DNA from: JALSHZ01 sp964614535
GTDB lineage: Bacteria > Pseudomonadota > Gammaproteobacteria > UWMA-0217
Assembly: GCA_964614535.1 (NCBI GenBank)
Contig: CAZTOZ010000067.1
Location: 1-64,000 of the forward strand
Length of the DNA stretch: 64,000 bases
Direction: 5' to 3'
This document shows, in pieces, positions 26,082 through 35,369 of the stretch (the first letter of the stretch is position 1; each line of letters begins with the position of its first letter). Both the position numbers and the translations under genes were made by a program. The notes below the pieces were generated by a model. The model saw only the letters and a program-made list of their open reading frames with translations, made no database searches and was not told where the DNA came from.

Positions 26082-26864
26082 ATGTCATTGATCGTCACCC
26101 CGATTCGAGCGTTTGCCGACAACTACATCTGGGCGCTCGGCACGCAGACCAGCGATGCCGTGGCGGTCGTCGATCCCGGCGACGCCCGGCCCGTGCTCGA
26201 CTGGCTGGAGCGCCAGGGCAAGCGGCTGGGGGCCATTCTCGTCACCCATTTCCACAGCGACCATACCGGCGGCATCGCGGCGTTGCGGTCGGCTTTTGCC
26301 GATGCGCCGGTCCACGGCCCGGCCCATGAGCGCATCGCTGGCATCACCGTGCCGGTGGACGAAGGGGACAGCGTGTCGCTGCCGTTTCTCGATGCCGCCT
26401 TCACCGTCATGTCGGTGCCGGGCCATACCGCGGGCCACATCGCCTATCTCGGTCACGACATGCTGTTCTGTGGCGATACCGTCTTTGCCTGCGGCTGCGG
26501 CCGGGTGTTCGACGGCACGTTCGAACAGCTCGCCCGTTCACTGTTGCGGATCGCCGCCCTGCCGCCGCAGACGCTGCTCTACTGTGCCCATGAATACACC
26601 ATCGACAATCTCGGTTTCGCCCAATGGGTGGAGCCGGACAACGAGGCCTTGCAGCGACGCGACCGCGACGAGATGGCCAAGGCCGAGCGGGGCATTCCCA
26701 CGGTACCGTCGACGCTGGCGCTGGAGCTGGCGACCAACCCGTTTCTGCGGCTGCGCGAACCGACGGTGATCGCCGCCGCCCGGCGGCGGATGGCGCAGCC
26801 CAGCGATGATCCGGTGGCGGTCTTTACCGCGTTGCGGCAGTGGAAGGATCGGGAATACGACTGA
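26082..26864 (+). CDS. gloB: Hydroxyacylglutathione hydrolase (glyoxalase II)
   Basis: GloB hydrolyses S-lactoylglutathione, the second step of methylglyoxal detoxification. The 260-residue protein has the metallo-beta-lactamase motif THFHSDHTGG (a Phe replaces the second His of the usual THHH, which is not a metal ligand), then VPGHTAGHIAY, FCGDTVFACGCGR and CAHEYT, so all binuclear metal ligands are present. A C-terminal helical domain with NPFLR binds glutathione. It is convergent with the end of the flagellar cluster. Confidence 0.95.
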   Translation: MSLIVTPIRAFADNYIWALGTQTSDAVAVVDPGDARPVLDWLERQGKRLGAILVTHFHSDHTGGIAALRSAFADAPVHGPAHERIAGITVPVDEGDSVSLPFLDAAFTVMSVPGHTAGHIAYLGHDMLFCGDTVFACGCGRVFDGTFEQLARSLLRIAALPPQTLLYCAHEYTIDNLGFAQWVEPDNEALQRRDRDEMAKAERGIPTVPSTLALELATNPFLRLREPTVIAAARRRMAQPSDDPVAVFTALRQWKDREYD

Positions 26865-26915
26865 ACGCCGGGCCGTTGGAGCGGGCCACGGCTCGATGCC
26901 GGACGTTCCGCGCAC

Positions 26916-27251
26916 TCAGTTCAACCGTAGCCGCGCCGTGCTCACCCCGGGCGGCATTTCCTGGTGGTCCTCGTCTTCGCGTTCGTAGCGAGCGATCAAC
27001 GCCTCGAGGGTCTCGTCGTCGCCGAGGGGGGAGAGGATCTCGTCGGCCTGCGCTTCGGCGCTGGCCGGTTGCGGTGGCTTCTCTTGCAGGCTTTCGAGCC
27101 GTTCCTGGAGCCGGATCAGCTCGGCCCCCTGGCGGGTGATGGTCTCCCGCAGCTGGCCCTCGTTGACGTAGAGGGTGAGGATGCTGTGCGCCACCAACGC
27201 CTGGATCGCGAGGATCAGCACGCTGATGATCGTCAGGGTGTAGCCGTCCAT
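26916..27251 (-). CDS. Small membrane-anchored coiled-coil protein at the end of the fliA operon
   Basis: I do not recognise the family. The 111-residue protein has one N-terminal membrane span (LTIISVLILAIQALVAHSIL), a short coiled coil (RETITRQGAELIRLQERLESL) and an acidic tail with about nine Glu/Asp in 25 residues, so it is probably bitopic with a cytoplasmic or periplasmic coil. It starts 2 bp after the fliA stop and is the last gene of the flhF-fleN-fliA transcript. In many related bacteria cheY, cheZ and cheA occupy this place. Its context suggests a motility or polar-organisation role, which is inference only. Confidence 0.65.
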   Translation of the reverse strand: MDGYTLTIISVLILAIQALVAHSILTLYVNEGQLRETITRQGAELIRLQERLESLQEKPPQPASAEAQADEILSPLGDDETLEALIARYEREDEDHQEMPPGVSTARLRLN

Positions 27252-27253
27252 GG

Positions 27254-27988
27254 TCAGTCGTTCTCCAGCTGGGCCCGGATCCGCGCCAGCGCCTGGCCGT
27301 GGATCTGGCTGACCCGCGATTCGCTGACGCCGAGGATGGCACCGATTTCCTTCAGGTTGAGTTCCTGTTCGTAGTAGAGGCTCATCATCAGCCGCTCCCG
27401 TTCTGGCAGTTCGCGGATCTTCTCCGCCACCAGCCGTTGCCGGTCCATGTTCTGCAAATGGATGCTCGGGTCGTCGTCGGGGGAGGGGATGTCGAGATAG
27501 GCGCGCCCCTCGTCGTCGAGCATTTCATCGCAGGAGAGCACGCGCGCCGTCGATGCCTCGCGGGCGATTTTCTGGTACTCGGCCAGCGGCAGCCCCATCT
27601 CGTCGGCGATCTCGCTCTCCCGCGCCTTGCGGCCGGTGCGCATCTCCACCGCGCGGATCGCGGCGCCGATCTCACGGATGTTCTGGCTCACCGAGCGGGG
27701 CGTCCAGTCGGAGGTACGTACCTCGTCGATGATCGCGCCGCGGATGCGGATGCCGGCGAAGGTCTCGAAACTGGCGCCCTTGGTGGGGTCGAACGATTTA
27801 CTCGCCTGCAACAGCCCGATCATTCCCGCTTGCAACAGGTCGTCGAGCTGTACGCTGTCGGGCAGCCGCGCCTGGATGTGCAGCGCGATCTTTTTCACCA
27901 ATGGTGCATGTTTGAGCAGCAGGGTCTCGGTAGTGGCTTCATTGGATGTGGGACCCGGCCGAGTGCTTGTCGTCGATGTGTAACTCAT
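27254..27988 (-). CDS. fliA: Flagellar sigma factor sigma-28
   Basis: FliA directs transcription of late flagellar genes. The 244-residue protein has sigma region 2 (LQAGMIGLLQASKSFDPTKG, FETFAGIRIRGAIIDEVR), region 3 (TGRKARESEIADEMGL) and the region 4 helix-turn-helix (EIGAILGVSESRVSQIHGQAL). Its target motif, TAA[AT]-N15-GCCGA[TA]A, is present before all three flagellin genes of this window. ATG 27988 overlaps the fleN stop by 4 bp. Confidence 0.96.
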   Translation of the reverse strand: MSYTSTTSTRPGPTSNEATTETLLLKHAPLVKKIALHIQARLPDSVQLDDLLQAGMIGLLQASKSFDPTKGASFETFAGIRIRGAIIDEVRTSDWTPRSVSQNIREIGAAIRAVEMRTGRKARESEIADEMGLPLAEYQKIAREASTARVLSCDEMLDDEGRAYLDIPSPDDDPSIHLQNMDRQRLVAEKIRELPERERLMMSLYYEQELNLKEIGAILGVSESRVSQIHGQALARIRAQLEND

Positions 27989-28812
27989 GCGTGACTCGTC
28001 TGCCGTTGTATTTTTCGTTCCGGGAAAAAGCTCAGTGTGCCGCCCAGTTCCGTCTGTGGTTCGAGCCGGCTCACGGCGTCGGCCAGGCGGCCGAACGCGC
28101 GTGCCGACGGGCTCTGGGGATAGGCCGAGGTCACCAGCCGTTGCATCCGGCCGGCGCGTTGCAGGTAGTCGTCCTCCGGGATGGCGCCGAGGTAGTTGAT
28201 GTCGACGTGGAGAAACTGGTCGGCGGTCTGCAGCAGCCGTTTGTAGAGCTCGAAACCCTGATCCTCGTCGCGCACGCGGTTGGCCATCGCCTGAAAGCGT
28301 TTGATCCCGTATTGCTGGTTCAGCACCTTGATCAGGGCGTAGCCGTCGGTGAGCGAGGCGGGGTCGTCGCAGAGCACCACCAGCACCTCGCCGGCGGCCT
28401 GGCAGAAGTGGGTCACGGTGTTGTTGATGCCGGCGGCGGTGTCGATGACCAGGGTATCGATGTTCCAGGGCAACTCCGAAAAGCTGTTGATCAGGCCCAG
28501 ATGCTCGGTGGCGTCGAGTTGCGCCATCCGCTGGATGCCCGACGAGGCGGGAAGGATGCGGATGCCCTCCGGGCCTTTGACGACGATGTCGCTCAGGTGG
28601 CAGTGGCCGTCGAGCACATGGGAGAGGTTGTAGTGACTCTGCAGGCCGAGCATCACATCGACGTTGGCCAGGCCCAGGTCGGCGTCCATCAGCAATACCG
28701 ATTTGCCCTGTTTCGACAGGTTGGCGGCGAGGTTGGTGGCGACCGTGGTTTTGCCGGCGCCGCCCTTGCCGCTGGTGACGGCGATGACCTGTATGCTGTT
28801 GCGACTACGCAT
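27985..28812 (-). CDS. fleN: MinD/ParA-like flagellar number regulator FleN (FlhG)
   Basis: FleN is a cytoplasmic ATPase that limits flagellar number and restrains FleQ. The 275-residue protein has the deviant Walker A VTSGKGGAGKTT, DADLGLANVDVMLGL, and DTLVIDTAAGINNTVTHF. The C-terminal part includes a segment near Tyr-Leu-Gly-Ala-Ile-Pro-Glu-Asp typical of FleN. It lies 16 bp after flhF and overlaps fliA, the normal flhF-fleN-fliA order of polar flagellates. Confidence 0.94.
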   Translation of the reverse strand: MRSRNSIQVIAVTSGKGGAGKTTVATNLAANLSKQGKSVLLMDADLGLANVDVMLGLQSHYNLSHVLDGHCHLSDIVVKGPEGIRILPASSGIQRMAQLDATEHLGLINSFSELPWNIDTLVIDTAAGINNTVTHFCQAAGEVLVVLCDDPASLTDGYALIKVLNQQYGIKRFQAMANRVRDEDQGFELYKRLLQTADQFLHVDINYLGAIPEDDYLQRAGRMQRLVTSAYPQSPSARAFGRLADAVSRLEPQTELGGTLSFFPERKIQRQTSHA

Positions 28813-28828
28813 CTCTTTTTTTCCTGTT

Positions 28829-30151
28829 CTACTGCGTGACGGGGGTGACGCCGACCTCGGTGGCGCGCTTGCCGGGGGGAGGGGTGGGCGCCTTTTTCAC
28901 CGGCGTCTGGCGGTTGACCATGGTGACGGCCTTGGCGACCAGGTGCTTGGCGGTGGCCTGGTAGAGATGGGAGTTGACGTCCAGGCCGTCGCTCCAGCAG
29001 GCCACCGGCAGCTCGCCGTCGATGACGGCGGTGAGCGCGCCGCCCAGGTTCAGCGCCTCGTCCACCTTGGTGATGATGGCGCCGGCGAGCGGCTGGTCGC
29101 GGAAGGTGGTGACCAGCTTTTCCAGTACCGATGTCTGGTTGGTGGCCGGCAGCACCAGGTAGTTGCGGATCCCGAGATCGGCCTGCATCGTCGGCATCCT
29201 CTCCGGTGCCGCCAGGTCCTCGCGGGTGAGGCTGCCGGTGTCGATCAACACCAGCGAGTTGCTGCCGACGGCCTGAATGATCTGGCGGATCTCCTGCGGC
29301 TCGCGGGCGCGCAGCACCGGCACGTCGAACAGCTCGCCATAGGCCAGCAGTTGCTCGTGGGCGCCGATGCGGTGGTTGTCGGCCGACAGCAGGATGATGT
29401 TTTCGTTGCCGTGCTTGCGGACGAACTGGCTGGTGATCTTGGCGATGGTCGTGGTCTTGCCGGCGCCGGCCGGCCCGATCATCGCCACTGCACCGCGCTG
29501 GTCGAGAATCGACTGGCCGTTGATGCGGATCTTCTTCGTCAGCAGCGCCAGCACCTCACGGGTGGCGAGCTGCGGGGTCAGTCGTTCGGCGTGGCGGATG
29601 CTGGCCACCAGCCGGGTGGCCAGCGTCGGCGCCAGCCCGATGCGGGTCAGCTGTTGCACCAGCTCGTTGCGGATCGGGCTGTGCTGCGACCACTGTCCCT
29701 GGCTGAGTGCGGAAAACTGGTTCTCCATCATCCCCCGCAGCCGCGCCAGCTCGTCGCGCATCGTGGCGATGAGTTCGCTTTCGCCGCTGCGCTCCTTTTT
29801 CGGTTCGGGTCTCTTTTTCTTCAGCGCCTTGAGGATGACGTCGCTGGTGACGACGTCGTCGGGCTTCGGCGTGGTGGCCGCCGCCTGGGGTTTCGCCTCG
29901 GCCGGCGCCGTTTCCCGATCTGGTGCTGCGGGAGGGCGGGGCTCGACGGTTGCGTCGGTGATCTCGACGGCGTCGCGGGTGTCGACGACGCCCTTGGCCG
30001 CCAGTTCCTCGTCGAAGTCCTCGGCGGCGAGAATCTCCACCCCGTCATCGACACTGCGGTTGGAAATGATCAACGCATCGGGGCCAAGGTCGTCACGCAC
30101 CATGCGCAGTGCCTTGCGCGTGTCGGCGGCGAAATAGCGTTTGATTTTCAT
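28829..30151 (-). CDS. flhF: SRP-type GTPase FlhF, polar flagellum placement
   Basis: FlhF marks the cell pole for flagellum assembly. The 440-residue protein has an N-terminal segment conserved in FlhF (MKIKRYFAADTRKALRMVR), an Ala/Pro-rich linker (~70-120), then the NG GTPase domain with P-loop GPAGAGKTTTIAKI, LLSADNHRIGAHEQL, LIDTGSLTRED and TKVDEALNLG. The C-terminal tail (after ~415) is Lys/Pro-rich. With FleN it predicts a single or few polar flagella. Confidence 0.94.
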   Translation of the reverse strand: MKIKRYFAADTRKALRMVRDDLGPDALIISNRSVDDGVEILAAEDFDEELAAKGVVDTRDAVEITDATVEPRPPAAPDRETAPAEAKPQAAATTPKPDDVVTSDVILKALKKKRPEPKKERSGESELIATMRDELARLRGMMENQFSALSQGQWSQHSPIRNELVQQLTRIGLAPTLATRLVASIRHAERLTPQLATREVLALLTKKIRINGQSILDQRGAVAMIGPAGAGKTTTIAKITSQFVRKHGNENIILLSADNHRIGAHEQLLAYGELFDVPVLRAREPQEIRQIIQAVGSNSLVLIDTGSLTREDLAAPERMPTMQADLGIRNYLVLPATNQTSVLEKLVTTFRDQPLAGAIITKVDEALNLGGALTAVIDGELPVACWSDGLDVNSHLYQATAKHLVAKAVTMVNRQTPVKKAPTPPPGKRATEVGVTPVTQ

Positions 30152-30227
30152 GGTTTCAATCCCTTGTGTTCCTCGACGGGCCGTTTGCCTTGGCCCGCTC
30201 GTGCCGTGTCAGCGACCGCCTCTCTCG

Positions 30228-32330
30228 TCAGGCGGCGTGGTCCAGCCCGTGGCTGCCGCCGATGCTGGCGACGACCCGCAGCTGCTTGTTCTCCGCGATT
30301 TCGTTGAAGGCCAGCACTTTCAGCTGCGGCATCGACGGTTTGAACATCCGTGCGATCCAGGGTCGCAGCTGCGGTGCCACCAGCAACACGCTGGGTTGCC
30401 CCGACTGCTCCTGCTTCTTCACCGCGTTGAACAGCGACTCGTGCAGCCTCGCTGAAAGTCCCGGCTCGATCACGAGACCGGCGCCGGGGTTGTTGTTCAG
30501 TGACTGGAGCAATAACTGTTCCAACTCCGGGTCCAGGGTGATGACCGGCAGATCGTCGGTCATGCCGTTGATCTGTTGTGTGATCAATCTCCGCAAAGCG
30601 ACGCGGACGGCACTGGTCAGGGTGTCGGCATCTTGACTGTTGACCGATGCCTCCGCCAGCGTTTCGGCGATGGTGCGCATGTCGCGCAGCGGTATGCCGT
30701 CGGCCAGCAGGTTTTGCAGCACGCGGACGATGGTGGAGAGTGGCAGCGCCTTCGGCGTCAGGTCTTCCACCAGCTTGGGTTCGCGTTCGGCCAGCTTGTC
30801 GAGCAGTTGGCGTGCCTCCTGGTGGCCGAGCAGGTCGCCGGCGTGTTCCAGCAGCAGTTTGTTCATGTGCGTGGCGATCACGGTGCTGGCATCGACCACG
30901 GTATAGCCGAGCACCTGGGCATGGTCGCGCTGGGCCGGATCGATCCAGACCGCCTCCATGCCGAAGGCCGGATCGGTGACGGCGATGCCCTGCAGGCCCG
31001 GCTGGGCGCTGCCCGGATTGATCGCCAGCTCCTTTTCCGGGTGAATGATGCCGCGACCCTCCGGCACGCCGAGAATGGTGATCTGATATTCACCCGGTTC
31101 GAGGTCGAGGTTGTCCTTGATGTGGACCGACGGGATGAGAAAGCCGAGCGTCTCGGAGAGCTTGCGCCGCACGCCCTTGATCCGGGTCAGCACGCTACCG
31201 TCCTGGTCCTTGTCCACCAGCGGGATCAACTTGTAGCCCACCTCCAGGCCGATGGTGTCCACCGGTTTGACGTCGTCCCAGGAGAGCTCCTGCTCGCCGC
31301 TGGCCGGGAGTGGCTCCTGCGCCTGGGGCTGCTCCTCCTGCGGTGGCTTGCTCTCGCCGGGCCGTAGGTAGACGGCGGCGAAGGCGGCGATGCCGGCCAG
31401 TGTCAGGAACACCAGATTCGGCATTCCGGGGATGATGCCCAGCAGGGCCAGTATTCCGGCGGTGACCCAGAGCGGACGGGCGTCGCCGAACATCTGCGAC
31501 ATCATCTGGCCGCCCATGTCCTGTGAGTCGGAGACCCGCGTGACGATGATCGCGGTGGCGGTGGAGAGCAACAGCGACGGAATCTGCGCCACCAGGCCGT
31601 CGCCGATGGCCAGCAGGGTGTAGTTCTCCACCGCCGAGCCGAAGCTCAGGCCGTGCTGGCCGACGCCGATGGCCAGCCCGCCGATGATATTGATGAACAG
31701 GATCAGAATGCCGGCGATGGCATCGCCGCGAACGAATTTGCTGGCACCGTCCATGGCGCCGTAGAAGTCGGCCTCGCGGGTGATCTCCTCGCGCCGCTGC
31801 TTGGCTTGCTCCTGGGTGAGGATGCCGGCGTTGAGGTCGGCATCCACCGCCATCTGCTTGCCGGGCATGGCGTCCAGCGTGAAGCGGGCGGTGACCTCCG
31901 AGACCCGTCCCGCCCCCTTGGTGACGACGACGAAGTTGATGATGACCAGAATGGCGAACACCACCAGCCCGACGGCATAGTTGCCGCCGACGACGAAGCT
32001 GCCGAATGCCTCGATGACGTCGCCGGCCGCGGCGGTGCCGCTGTGACCCTCCAGCAGCACGATCCGGGTCGAGGCGATGTTCAGCGCCAGCCGCAGCAGC
32101 GTCGCCACCAGCAGAATCGTCGGAAACGCCGAGAAATCCAGTGGCCGCAGCGCATAGATCGCCGCCATCAACACCACCAGCGACAGCGCGATGTTGAAGG
32201 TGAAGAAGAGATCGAGCAGCAGCGGCGGCATCGGCATCGTCATCATCGCCAGCATCATGATGACCAGCAGTGGCGCCGACAGCCCGCCGCGGACGAAGGT
32301 GAGGGTCGATTTTGGCGTCATGGTATTCAT
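30228..32330 (-). CDS. flhA: Flagellar export gate protein FlhA
   Basis: FlhA is the membrane-embedded platform of the flagellar type III export apparatus. The 700-residue protein has about eight membrane spans in its first ~330 residues and contains the conserved FHIPEP-region segment GRVSEVTARFTLDAMPGKQM with VDADLNAG. The large C-terminal cytoplasmic domain docks chaperone-substrate complexes. Its ATG 32330 lies on the last base of the flhB stop codon, so translation is probably coupled. Confidence 0.97.
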   Translation of the reverse strand: MNTMTPKSTLTFVRGGLSAPLLVIMMLAMMTMPMPPLLLDLFFTFNIALSLVVLMAAIYALRPLDFSAFPTILLVATLLRLALNIASTRIVLLEGHSGTAAAGDVIEAFGSFVVGGNYAVGLVVFAILVIINFVVVTKGAGRVSEVTARFTLDAMPGKQMAVDADLNAGILTQEQAKQRREEITREADFYGAMDGASKFVRGDAIAGILILFINIIGGLAIGVGQHGLSFGSAVENYTLLAIGDGLVAQIPSLLLSTATAIIVTRVSDSQDMGGQMMSQMFGDARPLWVTAGILALLGIIPGMPNLVFLTLAGIAAFAAVYLRPGESKPPQEEQPQAQEPLPASGEQELSWDDVKPVDTIGLEVGYKLIPLVDKDQDGSVLTRIKGVRRKLSETLGFLIPSVHIKDNLDLEPGEYQITILGVPEGRGIIHPEKELAINPGSAQPGLQGIAVTDPAFGMEAVWIDPAQRDHAQVLGYTVVDASTVIATHMNKLLLEHAGDLLGHQEARQLLDKLAEREPKLVEDLTPKALPLSTIVRVLQNLLADGIPLRDMRTIAETLAEASVNSQDADTLTSAVRVALRRLITQQINGMTDDLPVITLDPELEQLLLQSLNNNPGAGLVIEPGLSARLHESLFNAVKKQEQSGQPSVLLVAPQLRPWIARMFKPSMPQLKVLAFNEIAENKQLRVVASIGGSHGLDHAA

Positions 32331-33481
32331 CAGCGTTCAAATCTCGTGTTCTTGCGATCGAGGTTGGCGAATTCCTCGGGAATCTCCAGATCCCGGGGTT
32401 CTTGCATTTGCGCGCCCATCTGATCGTTGAGCCGGTAGACGTAGGCAAGCACCTTGGCCACCGCGACGAACAGCCCGGTGGGGATGTGCTGGCCGATCTC
32501 GGTGGAGTAGTAGAGCGCCCGTGTCAGTGGCGGGGCAGAAAACAGCGGCACGTTGTGCTGTTCGGCCACCTCGCGAATGCGGAAGGCGAGCTCGTCGGTG
32601 CCCTTGGCGACTACCACCGGCGAGTCGTCCTCGCCGTCGCGGTAGCGGATCGCGACCGAGAAGTGGGTCGGGTTGATCAGTACCACGTTGGCGGTGGGCA
32701 CGTCGTCGAGCATCCGCCGTTGCGCCATCTCCCGCTGCATCGCCTTGACTTTGGCCTTGAGCTCCGGGTTGCCGTCGGTCTGTTTGAATTCGTCCTTCAG
32801 CTCCTGCCGGGTCATGCGCAATTTCTTCTGGTGGGAGTAGAGCTGCCACGGCACGTCGATGGCGGCCACCAGCAGCAGGATGGTCGAGAAGGCGAGAAAG
32901 ACCCAGAGCATCATCTTGCCGCCATGGATGATCCCCTGGTTCACCGGCTCGGCGCTGAGAGCGAGAAAATCGTCCGACAATCCCCACAGCAGCGTGGCGC
33001 CGACGGCGCCGATCAATCCCACCTTGGCCAGTGACTTGACCAGCTCGATCAGCGCGTGCTGGCCGAACATCCGTTTGAAGCCGGCCAGCGGGTTCAGCTT
33101 GCTGAATTTCGGCTTGGCCGCCGACAGGGTGAAATTCCAGCCACCCATCACCAGCGGGCCGAGGAAGGCCGAGACCAGCGTGATCAGCAGAAACGGGGCG
33201 ATGAACAGCAATCCTTGCTGGAAATTGGTCTTCAGCATTTCGAGCATGGCGTTGCCGTCGAGGACGACCTCCCGTTCGAGTCGCAGGTCGGCCAGCATCA
33301 GCAGCCGCAGCTCGTTGCCGAGATAGCCGCCGATCAGGAAGAAGCTGAGCGCGGCGATGATCAGCATCAGCGTCGTGTTCAGCTCGCGGGAGCGGGCGAT
33401 CTGGCCCTTCTTTCTGGCGTCGGCCAGTTTTTTCGGCGTTGGTTTCTCCGTGCGGTCCTGGCCGCTGTCCGCTTCCGCCAT
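32330..33481 (-). CDS. flhB: Flagellar export substrate-specificity switch protein FlhB
   Basis: FlhB controls the switch from rod/hook to filament export by self-cleavage. The 383-residue protein has a basic N terminus (DRTEKPTPKKLADARKKG), four membrane spans and the autocleavage site NPTH at 270-273. After the usual C-terminal core (RALYYSTEIGQHIPTGLFVAVA) it has a ~30-residue extension. It shares a base with the fliR stop region, so fliR, flhB and flhA appear translationally linked. Confidence 0.97.
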   Translation of the reverse strand: MAEADSGQDRTEKPTPKKLADARKKGQIARSRELNTTLMLIIAALSFFLIGGYLGNELRLLMLADLRLEREVVLDGNAMLEMLKTNFQQGLLFIAPFLLITLVSAFLGPLVMGGWNFTLSAAKPKFSKLNPLAGFKRMFGQHALIELVKSLAKVGLIGAVGATLLWGLSDDFLALSAEPVNQGIIHGGKMMLWVFLAFSTILLLVAAIDVPWQLYSHQKKLRMTRQELKDEFKQTDGNPELKAKVKAMQREMAQRRMLDDVPTANVVLINPTHFSVAIRYRDGEDDSPVVVAKGTDELAFRIREVAEQHNVPLFSAPPLTRALYYSTEIGQHIPTGLFVAVAKVLAYVYRLNDQMGAQMQEPRDLEIPEEFANLDRKNTRFER

Positions 33482-34266
33482 CAGGGCACCTGCAGATAGC
33501 CGCGCATGCTGACGAAAGCCTCGTCCATCAGCCGCTCAAAAGTGGGGGTCAGCACCGGCAGCGTCACCAGCAGGATCACCAGGCCGACGAACAGCGTCAG
33601 CGGCAGGCCGACCGAGAAGATGTTCATCTGCGGCGACACCCGGGTCATGACGCCGAGCAGGATGTTGATGCTCAACAGCGTCATCATCGCCGGCAGCGCC
33701 AGGGAGATGGCCGCCATGAAGATCACGCTGGAGGCCTCGATGACCAGTTGCAGCCCTTCCGGCCCCGGCCCGTGGGGACCGATGGGCAGGTAGGTGAAGC
33801 TGACGCCGATCAGCTCGATCAGCGCCAGATGGCCGTCGAAGACCAGAAACAGCAGACTCGCCAGTGTGGTGAGGAACTGCCCGACCACCGGCACCGAGGT
33901 GCCGTTCTGCGGATCGGTCATCATCGCCATCGCCAGGCCCATGCTGGTGGAGATGCTCATGCCGGCCAGCGTCACTGCGCCGAAGATGAATTGCAGCAGC
34001 AGCCCGAGGCCGATGCCGATCAGCAGCTGCTGGGCGGTGATCAGCACGCCGTCGGCGGACCACGGCGTCACCGCCGGCGCCGGATCCAGCGTCGGCGCGA
34101 TCACCAGCGTGATCATCATCGCGGCGGCCATGCGGATACGCATCGGCACATAGCGCGCGCCGATCACCGGGGTGAGGATGAAGATCGACGAGATCCGCAC
34201 CAACGGCCAGAAGAAACCGCCGACCCAGCTGGTGACCTCCGCCGTCGTCAGAATGGCCGGTGTCAT
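33481..34266 (-). CDS. fliR: Flagellar export protein FliR
   Basis: FliR is a polytopic component of the export-gate core (FliPQR). The 261-residue protein starts at ATG 34266, overlapping the fliQ stop by 4 bp. It has about six hydrophobic spans, including the family segment SSIFILTPVIGARYVPMRIR, and a C-terminal half with MTLLSINILLGVMTRVSPQMN. Upstream in-frame sequence belongs to fliQ in another frame and was excluded. Confidence 0.95.
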   Translation of the reverse strand: MTPAILTTAEVTSWVGGFFWPLVRISSIFILTPVIGARYVPMRIRMAAAMMITLVIAPTLDPAPAVTPWSADGVLITAQQLLIGIGLGLLLQFIFGAVTLAGMSISTSMGLAMAMMTDPQNGTSVPVVGQFLTTLASLLFLVFDGHLALIELIGVSFTYLPIGPHGPGPEGLQLVIEASSVIFMAAISLALPAMMTLLSINILLGVMTRVSPQMNIFSVGLPLTLFVGLVILLVTLPVLTPTFERLMDEAFVSMRGYLQVP

Positions 34267-34532
34267 CCGATGACCTGTGGAATGTCGGTGAACAGGCGCT
34301 GGGTATAGGTCGTCAGCATGCCCAGCATCCAGTGGCCGGTGGCGAAGATCACCACCACCAGCACCAGCAGTTTGGGAATGAAGCTCAGCGTCATTTCGTT
34401 GATCGAAGTGGCGGCCTGGAACATGCCGACCAGCAGGCCGATGGCCAGCGCCGCGCCGAGCATCGGCGCGCACAGCAGTACGGTGAGCATCAGTGCGTCC
34501 TGGCCAATCGTCATCACGGTTTCCGGCGTCAT
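34263..34532 (-). CDS. fliQ: Flagellar export protein FliQ
   Basis: This 89-residue protein has two membrane spans and is one of the small FliPQR export-gate subunits. The conserved GLLVGMFQAATSINEMTLSF segment and the late MLGMLTTYTQRLF motif are clear. The start is ATG 34532. It lies 23 bp after fliP and overlaps fliR by 4 bp. Confidence 0.95.
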   Translation of the reverse strand: MTPETVMTIGQDALMLTVLLCAPMLGAALAIGLLVGMFQAATSINEMTLSFIPKLLVLVVVIFATGHWMLGMLTTYTQRLFTDIPQVIG

Positions 34533-34555
34533 CGTGGTTCTCCCGGTGGATCGGT

Positions 34556-35317
34556 CTATGTGGTGTAGAAGCTGCCGGCCAGGGTGCCGAGGATCAGCGC
34601 CCAGCCATCCACCAGCACGAACAGCATCAATTTGAACGGCAGCGAAATCATCATCGGCGAGAGCATCATCATCCCCATCGACATCAGCACGCTGGCGACC
34701 ACCAGATCGATGATGAGAAACGGGATGAACAGCAGAAAGCCAATCTGGAACGCCGTCTTCAGCTCGCTGGTGATGAACGACGGCACCAGCACCGAGAACG
34801 GCACCTGCTCCGGCGAGTCGAGCTGGTCGGTGCCGGAGAGGTTGAGGAACAGCGCCAGGTCGGTCTCCCGTGTCTGGTTGAGCATGAAGTCCATCAGCGG
34901 GCGCTTGCCGGCCTCCAGGGCCTCGGTGGCGGTGATTCGGTCGTCCATGTAGGGCGCGATGGCCTCGTCGTAGACCTTGGAGAAGACCGGCTGCATGACG
35001 AACAGGGTCAGAAACAGCGCCAGCCCGAGCAGGATCTGGTTCGACGGCGTCTGCTGCGTGCCCAGCGCCATGCGCAGAATCGCCAGCGAGATGACGATGC
35101 GGGTGAAGGACGTCATCATCATCAGCGCCGACGGCAGCAGCGCCAGGCCGGTCATCAGCGCCAGCGCCTGCAGCGTCAGCGTGTAGGTTTCGCCATCGCC
35201 GCCGCTTTCGATGCTCAGTGCCGGCACGCCCGGCGCGGCCAGCAGCGTGCCGGCCGGCAACAGCGTCAGGGCGAGGGCGGCCATCCATTGGCCGATGTTG
35301 CGAAAATCCGTTTTCAT
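34556..35317 (-). CDS. fliP: Flagellar export protein FliP
   Basis: FliP forms the pentameric core of the flagellar export gate. The 253-residue protein has a cleavable-type N-terminal hydrophobic segment (MAALALTLLPAGTLLAAPG), then the conserved blocks MMMTSFTRIVISLAILRMALGTQQ, PYMDDRITATEAL and PFLIIDLVVASVLMSMGMMMLSP. The order fliO-fliP-fliQ-fliR is standard. Confidence 0.96.
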   Translation of the reverse strand: MKTDFRNIGQWMAALALTLLPAGTLLAAPGVPALSIESGGDGETYTLTLQALALMTGLALLPSALMMMTSFTRIVISLAILRMALGTQQTPSNQILLGLALFLTLFVMQPVFSKVYDEAIAPYMDDRITATEALEAGKRPLMDFMLNQTRETDLALFLNLSGTDQLDSPEQVPFSVLVPSFITSELKTAFQIGFLLFIPFLIIDLVVASVLMSMGMMMLSPMMISLPFKLMLFVLVDGWALILGTLAGSFYTT

Positions 35318-35369
35318 CGTGGTGTCGCGTTCCAGTTGCGATGGTGAGACCGCCGGTGGCGGCCGGCGG

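Noticed and set aside
33439..34308. Rightward frame opposite fliR, rich in Gln, His and Asp
   Set aside because: Typical antisense of hydrophobic membrane-protein codons; no independent coding sign.
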